The position numbers and the translations under genes were made by a program. Of a DNA stretch of 64,000 nucleotides, positions 35,349-44,034 are shown piece after piece (within the stretch, counting starts at the first letter, position 1; every line of letters begins with the position of its first letter). The notes under the pieces were generated by a model, which saw nothing but the letters and a program-made list of their open reading frames with translations, did no database searches and was not told where the DNA came from. This DNA comes from Microbacterium immunditiarum (lineage in GTDB: Bacteria; Actinomycetota; Actinomycetes; Actinomycetales; Microbacteriaceae), in the NCBI RefSeq assembly GCF_013409785.1, contig NZ_JACCBV010000001.1:3472001-3536000 (forward strand). The letters are read 5' to 3'.

Positions 35349-36388
35349 CCTTCCTCCTTGGGCCAGTTTTCGGGATTGATGCGGCTCGGCTGCACGCGCG
35401 GCGGCTCACCCGGCATCTTGGGGAAGTCGGGAGGGAAGGGCAGCTCGCCGAGCCCGTCGTCGAGGTCGCGCTGCCACCACTCCAGCAGCGTGTCGATCCG
35501 ACCGGGCTTCGCGAGGAGGTCGGCCCACGGGTCGCCGATGTCGGCGAGGCGCTGCGGGATCGAGCGCACCGTGAACGAGGCAGGGTCCACCCCCGCCTCG
35601 AGCTCGTCCCACGTGAGCGGAGTCGACACGCTGGCGTGGGGCAGCGCGCGCGGGCTGTACGCACCCGCCATCGTGCGGTCGCGGTTGGCCTGGTTGAAGT
35701 CGATGAAGATGCGCTCGCCGCGCTCCTCCTTCCACCAGTTCATCGTGACCTTGTCGGGCATGCGCCGCTCGAGCTCCCGGCCGGCGGCGATCACGGCGTG
35801 CCGCACGTCGAGGAACTCCCACTCCGGCTTGATCGGGCAGAAGATGTGGATCCCCCGGTTGCCGCTCGTCTTGAGGAACGCCGTGAGCCCCGCCTCGGCG
35901 AGCACGTCGCGCATCGCGGGCGCGACGGCCGCGGCATCCGCGAAGTCCGTTCCCGGCTGCGGGTCGAGGTCGATCCGCAGCTCGACCGGGTTGTCGGTGT
36001 TCGAGATGAGCGAGGCCCACGGGTGAAAAACGATCGTGTTCATCTGCACCGCCCACACGGCCGCGGCGATCTCGGTGAACACGATCTGCGGATGCCGCCG
36101 CCCGCTGTTGTACGTCACGGTTCGCGACTCGACGAACGCGGGCGCCCCTTTGGGAGGGTTCTTCGAGTAGAAGCGCTCGCCGTCGACCCCTTCGGGGAAC
36201 CGCTCGAGCGACACGGGGCGGTTTCCGTTCGAGGCGAGGAACGGCTCGGCGATCGTGATGAGGTATTCGGCGAGCTCCCGCTTGGTGATCCCGACCTCGG
36301 GCCACAGCACGCGGTCGGGGTTCGACACGCTGACCTCGCGATCGCCGTCGGGGCCGGGCATGGTCAGGGTGATGCGGGGCGAGGCCAT
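35345..36388 (-). CDS. ligD: Non-homologous end-joining LigD-type polymerase/primase domain protein
   Basis: A 347-residue stand-alone polymerase domain (AEP fold). Signatures include VLWPEVGITKRELAEYLITI, SKNPPKGAPAFVESRTV, the catalytic acidic pair in LRIDLDPQPGTDF, TSGNRGIHIFCPI, and FIDFNQANRDRTMAGAYSPR. It fills gaps and adds ribonucleotides at broken ends in bacterial NHEJ. Ligase and phosphoesterase domains, fused in full LigD, are absent. TAGGGT lies 6 nt before the ATG, pointing to a leaderless transcript. Confidence 0.95.
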   Translation of the reverse strand: MASPRITLTMPGPDGDREVSVSNPDRVLWPEVGITKRELAEYLITIAEPFLASNGNRPVSLERFPEGVDGERFYSKNPPKGAPAFVESRTVTYNSGRRHPQIVFTEIAAAVWAVQMNTIVFHPWASLISNTDNPVELRIDLDPQPGTDFADAAAVAPAMRDVLAEAGLTAFLKTSGNRGIHIFCPIKPEWEFLDVRHAVIAAGRELERRMPDKVTMNWWKEERGERIFIDFNQANRDRTMAGAYSPRALPHASVSTPLTWDELEAGVDPASFTVRSIPQRLADIGDPWADLLAKPGRIDTLLEWWQRDLDDGLGELPFPPDFPKMPGEPPRVQPSRINPENWPKEEG

Positions 36389-36394
36389 GCTCCG

Positions 36395-36400
36395 ACCCTA
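36395..36400 (-). promoter_or_regulatory. Leaderless-type promoter of the LigD-polymerase gene
   Basis: TAGGGT on the minus strand, 6 nt before the ATG at 36388. Confidence 0.55.
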
Positions 36401-36438
36401 GGACGCACCGCCGACGTGCGGCACCCCTGCCGACAGCG

Positions 36439-36585
36439 TCAGCGCTTCGCGGCGAGCAGTTCGTCGAGCTGCTCGAATCCCTCGGCAAGCCCGGTCTCCA
36501 TGCCGCTCGGATCATCCTCGAGCGCGTCCTTCGAGGTGAACACCGAGTGCTCGGATGATCCGCACACGGCATCCAGGACGGACGC
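36439..36585 (-). pseudogene. C-terminal remnant of a SRPBCC/AHSA1-domain protein
   Basis: A 48-codon frame without start codon ending VFTSKDALEDDPSGMETGLA, then EGFEQLDELLAAKR, which matches the C-terminal helix of AHSA1-type START-fold proteins. The frame is stopped by a TAG just upstream, inside the promoter of the SseB-domain gene, so the N-terminal two thirds are gone. The remaining bases of the 210-nt gap hold only the two leaderless promoters. Confidence 0.65.
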
Positions 36586-36586
36586 C

Positions 36587-36592
36587 TAGGCT
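36587..36592 (+). promoter_or_regulatory. Leaderless-type promoter of the SseB-domain gene
   Basis: TAGGCT, 6 nt before the ATG at 36599. Confidence 0.55.
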
Positions 36593-36598
36593 CGAGCG

Positions 36599-37600
36599 AT
36601 GGCCCTCTTCTCGCGCGGCAAGCGCACGCCTGACGAACAGCCCGAATCCGTGGCGCCGTCCGACGCGGACGCGGCAGACACGGATGCCGCGCCCGGCGCG
36701 GCCGCAGACCAGTCGGTCCCACACGTCGGCATCTCGCTCTCGACCTACGGCCGTGCCACCACCCCTGCGCAGCAGCCGCCGTCACCGTCGCCACAGGCCG
36801 CCGAGCACGCGGCGGGCTCGGGCGCCCAGGCGTCCGACAACGTCCTTCTGCGCGACGCTCTCGCGAAGCTGCCCGCCGAGCCGACTGGCCGAGACGTGAT
36901 GGCGGTCGCGCGGCAGCTGCTGCAGGGCCACCTCTTCCTGCGCGTGAAGGGCGACGCCCGCGCCCTCCTCGCCGCGGGCGAGAACCTCCCCCTCGCGATG
37001 CTGACAGCGGGCGACAAGCAGTTCGCCGTCGCGTACAGCGGATTGGGCGCGCTGCGGGCGAGCGTGCTCGCCGACGGCGACACCGGAACGTCCGCGATGG
37101 CGCAGCCCGTGGCATCCGTGCTCCGGTACGTCCTCGCCGGGACGTACGCCGGTCTCGTGCTCGACCCCGCGTCGGGGCAGAGCCGTGCGGTGATCCCGCG
37201 GGAGCTGCTCGAGCGCATCGTCGAAGAGGCGGGCGGCACGGAGTTCCCGATCAAGCGCCTCGTCTCGGGCGAGCGCACCCCGCAGACGGCGACCGAGATC
37301 GGCCGCGCGCTCGTCGACGCGAAGCTGTGGGTGTCGGTCGGCCAGACGGAGCAGGGTCCAGGCATCTCCGAGGCGCGTGCGAACGACGGCAAGCGCCTGC
37401 TCGAGATCTTCTCGCACCCGCTCGAGGTCATCGCTCTCGACCGCGGCACGCAGCCCGTTCCGATGACGCCCGCCCAGCTCGCCGCCGTGCTGATCACCGA
37501 GCCCGGGCTCGACGGAGTGCTCATCGATCCCGCGGGCCCGTGGATCAGCCTCACACGCGACAACCTCGCGCCCGTCCTCGCGCTCGCGCCCGAGGGCTAG
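36599..37600 (+). CDS. SseB N-terminal-domain protein
   Basis: A 333-residue cytoplasmic protein. The first 80 residues are low-complexity (Ala/Asp/Pro/Gln rich). The body matches the SseB/DUF1795-like domain widespread in actinobacteria: LLQGHLFLRVKGDARALLAA, GENLPLAMLTAGDKQFAVAY, and a second copy near the end (GTQPVPMTPAQLAAVLITEP, GLDGVLIDPAGPWISLTRDN). Function is unknown; in enteric bacteria SseB is linked to serine sensitivity. It converges with the hydrolase gene. Confidence 0.8.
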   Translation: MALFSRGKRTPDEQPESVAPSDADAADTDAAPGAAADQSVPHVGISLSTYGRATTPAQQPPSPSPQAAEHAAGSGAQASDNVLLRDALAKLPAEPTGRDVMAVARQLLQGHLFLRVKGDARALLAAGENLPLAMLTAGDKQFAVAYSGLGALRASVLADGDTGTSAMAQPVASVLRYVLAGTYAGLVLDPASGQSRAVIPRELLERIVEEAGGTEFPIKRLVSGERTPQTATEIGRALVDAKLWVSVGQTEQGPGISEARANDGKRLLEIFSHPLEVIALDRGTQPVPMTPAQLAAVLITEPGLDGVLIDPAGPWISLTRDNLAPVLALAPEG

Positions 37601-37624
37601 GCGGCACGCACCGGGAGCGGCGAT

Positions 37625-38623
37625 TCACGGATGCCTCGACGCGAGGCATCCGGTCACCCACCTCCTCAGCACCGCGTACGCCTCGGCACGCGGTCCCGGT
37701 CGCGACAGGAAGACGTCGTGGATCGCGCCCTCGATGCGCGCGATCGTGACGAGCCTGCCGAGCTTGGTCGCCGACTTCGCGATGTCGTCGACCACGAGCA
37801 CCGAGTCGCTCGAGGTCATGTCCTCGCTCCACGAGAGCGGAGGCGTCGACCGCGCCGACAGGAGCACGAGCGTGGGGGCGCCGACGTCGACGCCCGCTGC
37901 GATGCGCCGGTGCCCCTCGAGCACGGCGGCGAGCCACCCCGGGTGCGTCGGGAAGCCGCGCGGAGGCCGCCAGTCGGTCCGGTACGCCGGCGCCGGCAGC
38001 ACGCCGACCTCGGTCTGCGCACGCGTGTAGAAGCCGAGGTCGACGGCGGGGTGCTGTCCGAGCGGGTCGATCCGCGCGCGGAGGTCGACGAGTGGCGCGA
38101 TGGCCTGCCGCGCGACCGATCCGAGCTGCAGCTCGAGCCACGGGGAGTTGAGCACGACGGCGGCGGCACGGCCGGCGTGACGTGCCGCCCACAGCGAGAG
38201 CGTCAGCCCGCCCGTGGAGTGCCCGAGCAGCACGAGCCGCCGCGCGCCTCTCGACCAGCCGGCACCATGGCCCATCGCGTCGAGCGCCGCCTCGATGTCC
38301 TCGTCGTACTCGTCGAGTCGCGCCACGTAGCCCGGCGTCTGCCCGGCCCGCATGCTGCGGCCGTACTTGCGCAGATCGAGCGCGTAGAACCGTGCCCCGA
38401 GGCCGTTCCAGAACTCCGCGAGCTCGGTCTGGAAGAAGTAGTCCGACCACCCGTGCACCGCGAGCACGTCCACGTCGCGCAGCGGGCTGAACAGCGACAG
38501 AAGGGGATTTCGGATGCTCCGCACGAGCGTCGCGACGACCGGACCCTCGTCGTCCTCGCCGAGCGGCAGCGTGAGCTGCTCGAACGGCCCGCCCAGGATG
38601 TCGGGGATCCACTCCTCCGCCAT
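37625..38623 (-). CDS. Alpha/beta hydrolase (serine hydrolase)
   Basis: A 332-residue enzyme. The nucleophile elbow is LLGHSTGGLT with the catalytic Ser; the oxyanion region is LAVHGWSDYFFQ and the catalytic His is probably in RIEGAIHDVFLSRPG near the C-terminus. The cap resembles monoacylglycerol-lipase or lysophospholipase-type proteins. No signal peptide. A TAGGCT box 6 nt before the ATG indicates a leaderless transcript. Substrate unknown. Confidence 0.88.
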   Translation of the reverse strand: MAEEWIPDILGGPFEQLTLPLGEDDEGPVVATLVRSIRNPLLSLFSPLRDVDVLAVHGWSDYFFQTELAEFWNGLGARFYALDLRKYGRSMRAGQTPGYVARLDEYDEDIEAALDAMGHGAGWSRGARRLVLLGHSTGGLTLSLWAARHAGRAAAVVLNSPWLELQLGSVARQAIAPLVDLRARIDPLGQHPAVDLGFYTRAQTEVGVLPAPAYRTDWRPPRGFPTHPGWLAAVLEGHRRIAAGVDVGAPTLVLLSARSTPPLSWSEDMTSSDSVLVVDDIAKSATKLGRLVTIARIEGAIHDVFLSRPGPRAEAYAVLRRWVTGCLASRHP

Positions 38624-38629
38624 GGCGTC

Positions 38630-38635
38630 AGCCTA
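38630..38635 (-). promoter_or_regulatory. Leaderless-type promoter of the alpha/beta hydrolase
   Basis: TAGGCT on the minus strand, 6 nt before the ATG at 38623. Confidence 0.55.
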
Positions 38636-38689
38636 TTGCGACGGGCCGCTTCGGCAGTGGCGGCGGCGCATCCCGCGCGTGGACGATGA

Positions 38690-38862
38690 CGCCATGGCCG
38701 CCGAGCCGCCGGCGCCGTCGTCGCCGTGCTCGCGCTCGTCTGGTGGGTCCTGACGTACAGCTACGCGTGGCGGACGTACGAGCCGCTCAGCAAGACACCC
38801 GAACCGACGGCGACTACTCGCCGCGAGAGATCGACACCATCTCGTCGCGCGGCACGACCTTG
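38690..38862 (+). pseudogene. Possible frame-shifted small membrane protein
   Basis: One frame reads AAGAVVAVLALVWWVLTYSY then AWRTYEPLSKTPEP, a clear membrane helix with a Pro/Thr tail, but it has no start codon because TGA lies just upstream. A start ATG (38694, MAAE) is in a neighbouring frame, so a single-base shift near 38702-38710 would restore a small one-helix protein. The end overlaps the 3' part of the FprA-like gene. Real gene status is uncertain. Confidence 0.35.
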
Positions 38863-40187
38863 ATGCGGGCGCGCTCGTGCGGCGCACCCAGGCCGATCTC
38901 GTGCTCGTCGAGGCGGTGCCAGCCCTCGAGATCGGTCCACGCGACGCCGCGCTCGGCGAGCAGGCGCGGGATCGCCTCTTCGGACGGGTCGACGGGCTGC
39001 CACCACGACCCCTGGTCGTTGATGAGGTGGCGGATCGTCTCCATCGCGTCGGACTTCGTGTGGCCGATCAGACCCACCGGCCCGCGCTTGATCCAGCCGG
39101 TCGCGTAGACGCCGGGCACGCGCTCGTTCGAGTCCTTGCGCAGCACCTGGCCCTCGTGGTTCGGGATGACGCCGTGGCGCTTGTCGAACGGCACGCCCGG
39201 CAGGGGCGAGCCGAAGTAGCCGACCGCGCGATAGAGCGCCTGCACCTTCACCTCGCGCAGCTCGCCCGTGCCGACCACACCACCCTCGCCGTCCGGACGC
39301 GTGCGCTCGTACACGTACGCGCACACGCGGGCCTCGTCATCGGTCTTCACCTCGACGGGCTTCGCGTAGAAGTGCAGGTGCAGGCGGCGCGACGCCGTGC
39401 CGCCCTCGTTGTTGACCGAGGGGCGCTGGCGCCAAGACTGGAGCACGCGGTCGATCACCATGACCTGCTTGTTGCTCGCGATCGCGGCCTTGGAGGCCTC
39501 GTCGTAGTCGAAGTCCTCGTCGTACACGACCATGTCGACGTCGTTCAGCTCGCCGAGCTCGCGCAGCTCGAGGGGCGTGAACTTCACCTGCGCGGGGCCG
39601 CGGCGGCCGAACACGTGCACGTCGGTGACCTTCGACTCCTTCAGCCCCGCGTAGACGTTCTCGGGGATCTCGGTGGGCAGCAGGTCGTCGGCGTGCTTCG
39701 CGAGCATGCGCGCGACATCGAGCGCGACGTTGCCGTTGCCGATCACGGCGACGGACGCGGCGTCGAGCGACCATTCGCGCGGTACGTCGGGGTGGCCGTC
39801 GTACCAGCTCACGAAGTCCGCCGCGCCGTAGGAGCCCTTCGCGTCGATGCCGGGGATGTTCAGCGACGCGTCGTGCACGGCGCCCGTAGCGAAGATGACG
39901 GCGTTGTAGTGACGCTTGAGGTCGTCGAGCGTCATGTCCTCGCCGAAGCGCACGTTGCCGAAGATGCGGATGTCGCCGCGGTCGAGCACCTCGCGCAGGG
40001 CCGTGATGATGCCCTTGATGCGGGGGTGGTCGGGAGCCACGCCGTAGCGCACGAGCCCGTACGGAGCGGGCAGCTGCTCGAAGAGGTCGATCGAGACGTC
40101 GAACTTGCGCTCGGCCTTCAGGAGGATGTCGGCGGCGTAGATACCGGCGGGGCCGGCGCCGACGATGGCCAGCCTGAGCTTGGTCAT
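38814..40187 (-). CDS. Ferredoxin/adrenodoxin-NADP+ reductase (FprA-like)
   Basis: A 457-residue flavoenzyme. The FAD site is LRLAIVGAGPAGIYAADILL and PAPYGLVRYGVAPDHPRIK; the NADP site is VAVIGNGNVALDVARMLAKH; the C-terminal ATGWIKRGPVGLIGHTKSDA is typical of the adrenodoxin-reductase family. It passes electrons between NADPH and ferredoxin, for example for P450s or Fe-S biogenesis. ATG 40187 is chosen because AAGGA lies 5 nt before it; the long open frame upstream is antisense to the polyprenyl synthase gene and not real. Confidence 0.95.
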   Translation of the reverse strand: MTKLRLAIVGAGPAGIYAADILLKAERKFDVSIDLFEQLPAPYGLVRYGVAPDHPRIKGIITALREVLDRGDIRIFGNVRFGEDMTLDDLKRHYNAVIFATGAVHDASLNIPGIDAKGSYGAADFVSWYDGHPDVPREWSLDAASVAVIGNGNVALDVARMLAKHADDLLPTEIPENVYAGLKESKVTDVHVFGRRGPAQVKFTPLELRELGELNDVDMVVYDEDFDYDEASKAAIASNKQVMVIDRVLQSWRQRPSVNNEGGTASRRLHLHFYAKPVEVKTDDEARVCAYVYERTRPDGEGGVVGTGELREVKVQALYRAVGYFGSPLPGVPFDKRHGVIPNHEGQVLRKDSNERVPGVYATGWIKRGPVGLIGHTKSDAMETIRHLINDQGSWWQPVDPSEEAIPRLLAERGVAWTDLEGWHRLDEHEIGLGAPHERARIKVVPRDEMVSISRGE

Positions 40188-40209
40188 GGTGATCCTTTCC
40201 GGATGACTC

Positions 40210-40243
40210 GGTCGATGAGCGAGCGAAGCGAGACGAGACGCGA
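40210..40243. repeat. GAGCGAGCGAAGCGAGACGA repeat
   Basis: Low-complexity element of the family also seen near 24961, 50318 and 52549, lying between the polyprenyl synthase stop and the FprA start. Confidence 0.5.
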
Positions 40244-40266
40244 GCTGTGCAGCGCGAATGCCGCGA

Positions 40267-41322
40267 CTAGCTGGAGCGGTCGGCGACGGCCTGCGCGAAC
40301 CGTGTGAGCGCTTCGCGCACGGGCCCGTCGGGCACGGGCGCCAGAGCCTCGATCGCGTCGCGCGACCAGGAATTCGCCAGGTCGAGCGTAGCGGCGGTTG
40401 CTGAGTGATCGCGAAGGAGAGCCAGGTCGGCGTCGAGCACCGCCGGGTCGGCGCCCTCGGCGATCGCCGCCACACCCTCGTCGATCCGGCCGCGCAGCGC
40501 GCGCGACTCGTCGTCGTCGGCTCGGCCGAGCAGAAGGTACGGCATCGTGGGGACGCCCGCGCGCAGGTCTGTGCCGGGCACCTTGCCGGTCTCGGCGGGG
40601 TCGGGGGACAGGTCGATCACATCGTCGAGCAACTGGAACGCGACGCCCGCCTTCTCGCCGAACACCGACATCGGCCTCTGGTACTCGGCCGGCGCGTTCG
40701 AGAAGATCACGCCTGCCTCTGCGGCCGCCGCGATCAGCGAGCCGGTCTTGTCGGCGAGCACCTGCAGGTAGAACTCGACCGGATCGTCGTCGGGCTGAGC
40801 GCCGACGGTCTCGTGCATCTGCCCCAGCACGAGGCGCTCGAACGTGTCGGCCTGGAGCCGGATGGCGCGCTCGCCGTTGCGGGCCATGAGCTGGCTCGCG
40901 CGCGAGAAGAGGAGGTCACCCGTGAGGATCGCGACGCTGTTGCCCCACACCGCGTGTGCGCTGGGCACTCCGCGGCGACGGTCGGCGGCGTCCATCACGT
41001 CGTCGTGGTACAGCGATCCGAGATGCGTGAGCTCGAGCGCGGTCGCCGCCTGGACGACTTCGTCGGTCGTGCCCTCGCCGAGCTGCGCGGTCAGCAGCGC
41101 CAGCATGGGCCGCACGCGCTTGCCGCCCGCGTCGTAGAGGTAGCGGCTCGTCGCGTCGGCGAGCGCGTCGGAGACATGGAGCTCGGTGCGCAGGCACTCG
41201 TCGACGCGCTCGAGGCCTGCGTCGACGGTCGCCATCAGCCGGCGGGACCTCGGCCCGGCGAAGATGCGGTCGGTGAGGCCCAGCTTGCTCGCGATGCGCG
41301 AGCCCGGCGCTGAGGGGGTCAC
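40267..41322 (-). CDS. Long-chain polyprenyl diphosphate synthase (menaquinone side chain)
   Basis: A 351-residue trans-prenyltransferase. First Asp-rich motif LYHDDVMDAADRRRG, second FQLLDDVIDLSPDPAETGKV, plus GGKRVRPMLALLTAQ. It extends FPP/GGPP with isopentenyl diphosphate to the octa- to decaprenyl chain of menaquinone. Small residues before the first motif (ELTHLGSL) suggest a long product; the length is not decidable by eye. GTG start 6 nt after TAGGCT, leaderless. It sits beside menG, whose methyl transfer uses the prenylated quinone. Confidence 0.95.
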   Translation of the reverse strand: MTPSAPGSRIASKLGLTDRIFAGPRSRRLMATVDAGLERVDECLRTELHVSDALADATSRYLYDAGGKRVRPMLALLTAQLGEGTTDEVVQAATALELTHLGSLYHDDVMDAADRRRGVPSAHAVWGNSVAILTGDLLFSRASQLMARNGERAIRLQADTFERLVLGQMHETVGAQPDDDPVEFYLQVLADKTGSLIAAAAEAGVIFSNAPAEYQRPMSVFGEKAGVAFQLLDDVIDLSPDPAETGKVPGTDLRAGVPTMPYLLLGRADDDESRALRGRIDEGVAAIAEGADPAVLDADLALLRDHSATAATLDLANSWSRDAIEALAPVPDGPVREALTRFAQAVADRSS

Positions 41323-41328
41323 CGTTCC

Positions 41329-41334
41329 AGCCTA
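41329..41334 (-). promoter_or_regulatory. Leaderless-type promoter of the polyprenyl synthase
   Basis: TAGGCT on the minus strand, 6 nt before the GTG at 41322. Confidence 0.55.
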
Positions 41335-42090
41335 ACGATCGCCGACAGGCTTGACGGCGCGGTGCAGGGCGACGATGCCCAGCGAGAGGTTGCGGTACGC
41401 GACATCCGTCCACCCCGCCTCGCGGATCCACGCCGCAAGCCGCCGCTGATCCGGCCAGTCCTTGATCGACTCGTTGAGGTAGTCGTACGCGTCGGCGTTC
41501 GAGCTCACGGTCTTCGCGACGACGGGAAGGACGCGGTCGTTGTAGAAGCGGTAGAGCCCTCGGAACGCGCGCGACGGCGGGTGCGAGAACTCGCAGATCA
41601 CGAGCCTCCCGCCGGGCTTGGTGACGCGCAGCAGCTCGCGCAGCGCCTTCTTCGGGTCGTTCACGTTGCGCAGCCCGAACGACATCGTCACGGCGTCGAA
41701 CTCGTCGTCGCCGAACGGGAGGGCCGTGGCATCCGCCTCGACGAACGAGAGATTGCGGATGCCGCCGCCCGGCGCACCCGGGCCGTGCCGGCGCCGCCCT
41801 TCGGCGATCATGCCGGGCGAGAAGTCCGCCGCGACGACCTCTGCGCCGCTGCGGGCGAGCGACACGCTCGACGCACCCGTGCCGGCGGCGAGGTCGAGGA
41901 TGCGCTCCCCGCGCTTGGGCGCGACCGCGCGCGTGGTCGCCACGCGCCACATGCGGTCGTTGCCGAGGCTCAGCACCGTGTTGGTGCGGTCGTAGCCGCG
42001 CGCGACCTGGTCGAACATGCCGCTCACGCGCGCCGGGTCCTTGTGCAGGTCGGCGCGGTTGGGCTGGTGCTCGGGCGTGCTCGCGGTCAC
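41332..42090 (-). CDS. menG: Demethylmenaquinone methyltransferase
   Basis: A 252-residue UbiE/MenG-type methyltransferase. It opens with the family signature [20 protein letters not shown], then the SAM-binding motif [20 protein letters not shown], and later [20 protein letters not shown] and [17 protein letters not shown]. It performs the last step of menaquinone synthesis. The GTG start is 6 nt after TAGACT. It shares the region with the polyprenyl synthase and, divergently, menF. Confidence 0.96.
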   Translation of the reverse strand: MTASTPEHQPNRADLHKDPARVSGMFDQVARGYDRTNTVLSLGNDRMWRVATTRAVAPKRGERILDLAAGTGASSVSLARSGAEVVAADFSPGMIAEGRRRHGPGAPGGGIRNLSFVEADATALPFGDDEFDAVTMSFGLRNVNDPKKALRELLRVTKPGGRLVICEFSHPPSRAFRGLYRFYNDRVLPVVAKTVSSNADAYDYLNESIKDWPDQRRLAAWIREAGWTDVAYRNLSLGIVALHRAVKPVGDR

Positions 42091-42096
42091 CCGTCG

Positions 42097-42102
42097 AGTC
42101 TA
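42097..42102 (-). promoter_or_regulatory. Leaderless-type promoter of menG
   Basis: TAGACT on the minus strand, 6 nt before the GTG at 42090. Confidence 0.55.
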
Positions 42103-42657
42103 GGCGGGCACGGCGGCCGCCAGCCTGTCGAGCCAGCGCCGCGCGGTGGAGTCGTCGAACGGCGCGGCGCCCTCGCGCACGCGCGCTTCGAGGTCGACGG
42201 CGAGCGACTCGAGGTGCTCGACGACATCGAGCGGGTAGCCGTACTCGACGCGGTGCTCGTCCCACTCGTCGCGGTCGTCGATGAACAGGCCGCGCCCGTC
42301 GACCGCCCACACGACGTCGAGGTCCATGTCGATGCCGGTCGGCTCCGCGCCCTCCCAGTGCACATCCCACGCGAGGTCGATGTAGATGCGGTAGGTCGCG
42401 GGCGGGCTCACGTTGTGCGTCAGTGCGTAGTCGCCGCTCGCCGGCACGAGCGTCACGTTCGCGGCCGCGGCGGTGAGTTCCCGGCCCGGGCGGTGGCTGC
42501 GCCAGCCCGCAGGCTGCCCGAACCAGTCGCCCCACTCGTCGCTGCCGAGATACACGCACTCGTGCACCCAGTGGTCGCCGCCGTTCCACTTGCGCCACCG
42601 GAAGATCACCCGCGTGCCGGGTGCCGGCCGCTTCGCGGGAGTGGTGTGCGTCGTCAC
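42100..42657 (-). CDS. DUF402 family protein
   Basis: A 185-residue cytoplasmic protein. RVIFRWRKWNGGDHWVHECV, TYRIYIDLAWDVHWEG and IDMDLDVVWAVDGRGLFIDD with acidic DDRDEWDEH fit the DUF402 (nucleoside di/triphosphate phosphatase- or FomD-like) fold; the acidic cluster would bind metal. Actual substrate unknown. The GTG is 6 nt after TAGACT (leaderless). It lies between menG and the divergent menF without evident functional link. Confidence 0.85.
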   Translation of the reverse strand: MTTHTTPAKRPAPGTRVIFRWRKWNGGDHWVHECVYLGSDEWGDWFGQPAGWRSHRPGRELTAAAANVTLVPASGDYALTHNVSPPATYRIYIDLAWDVHWEGAEPTGIDMDLDVVWAVDGRGLFIDDRDEWDEHRVEYGYPLDVVEHLESLAVDLEARVREGAAPFDDSTARRWLDRLAAAVPA

Positions 42658-42663
42658 CGGGTC

Positions 42664-42669
42664 AGTCTA
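42664..42669 (-). promoter_or_regulatory. Leaderless-type promoter of the DUF402 gene
   Basis: TAGACT on the minus strand, 6 nt before the GTG at 42657. Confidence 0.5.
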
Positions 42670-42717
42670 GGACCGGCCCCGGACGCGGCGGGGCATGAGG
42701 GGACCCCCGCGCGGACG

Positions 42718-42723
42718 TAGGCT
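42718..42723 (+). promoter_or_regulatory. Leaderless-type promoter of menF
   Basis: TAGGCT, 6 nt before the GTG at 42730. Confidence 0.55.
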
Positions 42724-42729
42724 GGAACC

Positions 42730-44034
42730 GTGATCGACCCGCACCGCCCGCCGCGACTGGTGGTCGAGACCCGGGAGATCGACCCCGTCGAGGATCTGCT
42801 CGCCTACGCCGACCCGGCCGCGCCGCTCGCGTGGCTGCGCCGCTCCGACGGGATCGTGGGCATCGGCGGCACGGTCACCGGGTTCGAGGGCGGCGGAGAA
42901 ACCTCGCCCGCCGGAATCGACCCAGCCGACGTGCCGCCGCCGGCGGAGGCATGGCGACACCTCACGGCCGCCGCCGAGGTCGATGATCCCGTCGGACTGC
43001 CCGGCACGGGCCTCGTCGCGTTCGGCGCCTTCGTGTTCGATCGCCGTTCGCACTCGTCGAGCCGGCTCATCGTCCCGCGCGCGATCATCGGGCGGCACAG
43101 CGGGCGCTCCTGGGTGACCCGGATCCGGGCCGAGGGCGTCGGCCTTCCCGAGCCGGTCATCGAGCCCATCCCCTACGGTCCGTACTGGTCGGGCACGCTC
43201 GGCCCCGGCGCCCTCGATCCCGCCGGCTATCAGGACGCCGTGCGCGCCGCGCTCGACGCGATCGCGGCCGGAGAGGTCGGCAAGGTCGTGCTCGCGCGCG
43301 ATCTCGTCGGCACGATCCCGGCGGGCTCCGACATCCGGCGCCTCGCGCGGGCCCTCGCGAACGACTACCCCGACACGTGGACGTACGCGGTCGACGGCCT
43401 CATCGGCGCGAGTCCCGAGACGCTCGTCACGGTGTCGGGCGGCGCGGTGACCGCCCGCGTGCTCGCGGGCACGATCCCGCGCGGGACGGATGCGGACGAC
43501 GACGCGCACGCGTCGGAAGAGCTCGCGCACAGCGCCAAGAACATCGACGAGCACCGGTACGCCGTCGAGAGCGTTCTGGAGGTCCTGCGCCCGTACACGC
43601 GCGAGCTGCGCGCCGCCGACGAGCCGTACACGCTCGAGTTGCCGAACCTGTGGCACCTCGCGACCGACGTCGCCGGCGAGCTTCACGACCACGCCTCGGC
43701 CCTCGACCTCGTCGAGGCGCTCCACCCCACCGCGGCCGTCGCCGGAACGCCGACGGATGCCGCGGTCGAGCTGATCCGCCGACTCGAGCCGTTCGACCGC
43801 GGTCGCTACGCCGGTCCGGTCGGCTGGGTCGACGCACACGGCGACGGCGAGTGGGCGATCGCACTGCGCTGCGCGCAGATCGGCGCGGGTCCGGTACGCC
43901 GACACGCGGAGTACAGCGACACGATCCCGGTGATCGCGCATGCCGGTGCGGGGATCGTCGCGGGCAGCGACCCCGAGGCGGAGCTCATCGAGACGCGCGT
44001 GAAGTTCCGGCCGATCGTGGACGCCCTGGCATGA
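42730..44034 (+). CDS. menF: Isochorismate synthase (menaquinone pathway)
   Basis: A 434-residue chorismate-binding enzyme. The C-terminal catalytic half shows GEVGKVVLARDLVGTIPAGS, GASPETLVTVSGGAVTARVL, AGTIPRG, HSAKNIDEHRYAVESVLEVL, LHPTAAVAGTP and YAGPVGWVDAHGDGEWAIAL, the signature set of isochorismate synthases. It converts chorismate to isochorismate for MenD. An EntC-type siderophore role is unlikely with menD, menE, menB, menC and menA nearby. Its stop overlaps the amidohydrolase start (ATGA). Confidence 0.93.
   Translation: MIDPHRPPRLVVETREIDPVEDLLAYADPAAPLAWLRRSDGIVGIGGTVTGFEGGGETSPAGIDPADVPPPAEAWRHLTAAAEVDDPVGLPGTGLVAFGAFVFDRRSHSSSRLIVPRAIIGRHSGRSWVTRIRAEGVGLPEPVIEPIPYGPYWSGTLGPGALDPAGYQDAVRAALDAIAAGEVGKVVLARDLVGTIPAGSDIRRLARALANDYPDTWTYAVDGLIGASPETLVTVSGGAVTARVLAGTIPRGTDADDDAHASEELAHSAKNIDEHRYAVESVLEVLRPYTRELRAADEPYTLELPNLWHLATDVAGELHDHASALDLVEALHPTAAVAGTPTDAAVELIRRLEPFDRGRYAGPVGWVDAHGDGEWAIALRCAQIGAGPVRRHAEYSDTIPVIAHAGAGIVAGSDPEAELIETRVKFRPIVDALA

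Noticed and set aside
40188..40475. N-terminal extension of 96 codons for the FprA-like protein.
   Set aside because: It is antisense-like sequence overlapping the polyprenyl synthase end; a good ribosome site precedes the shorter start.
41332..42090. A second long frame of 560 codons covering this region on the minus strand.
   Set aside because: Composition is Arg-rich and without motifs; the menG frame has full UbiE-family signatures.
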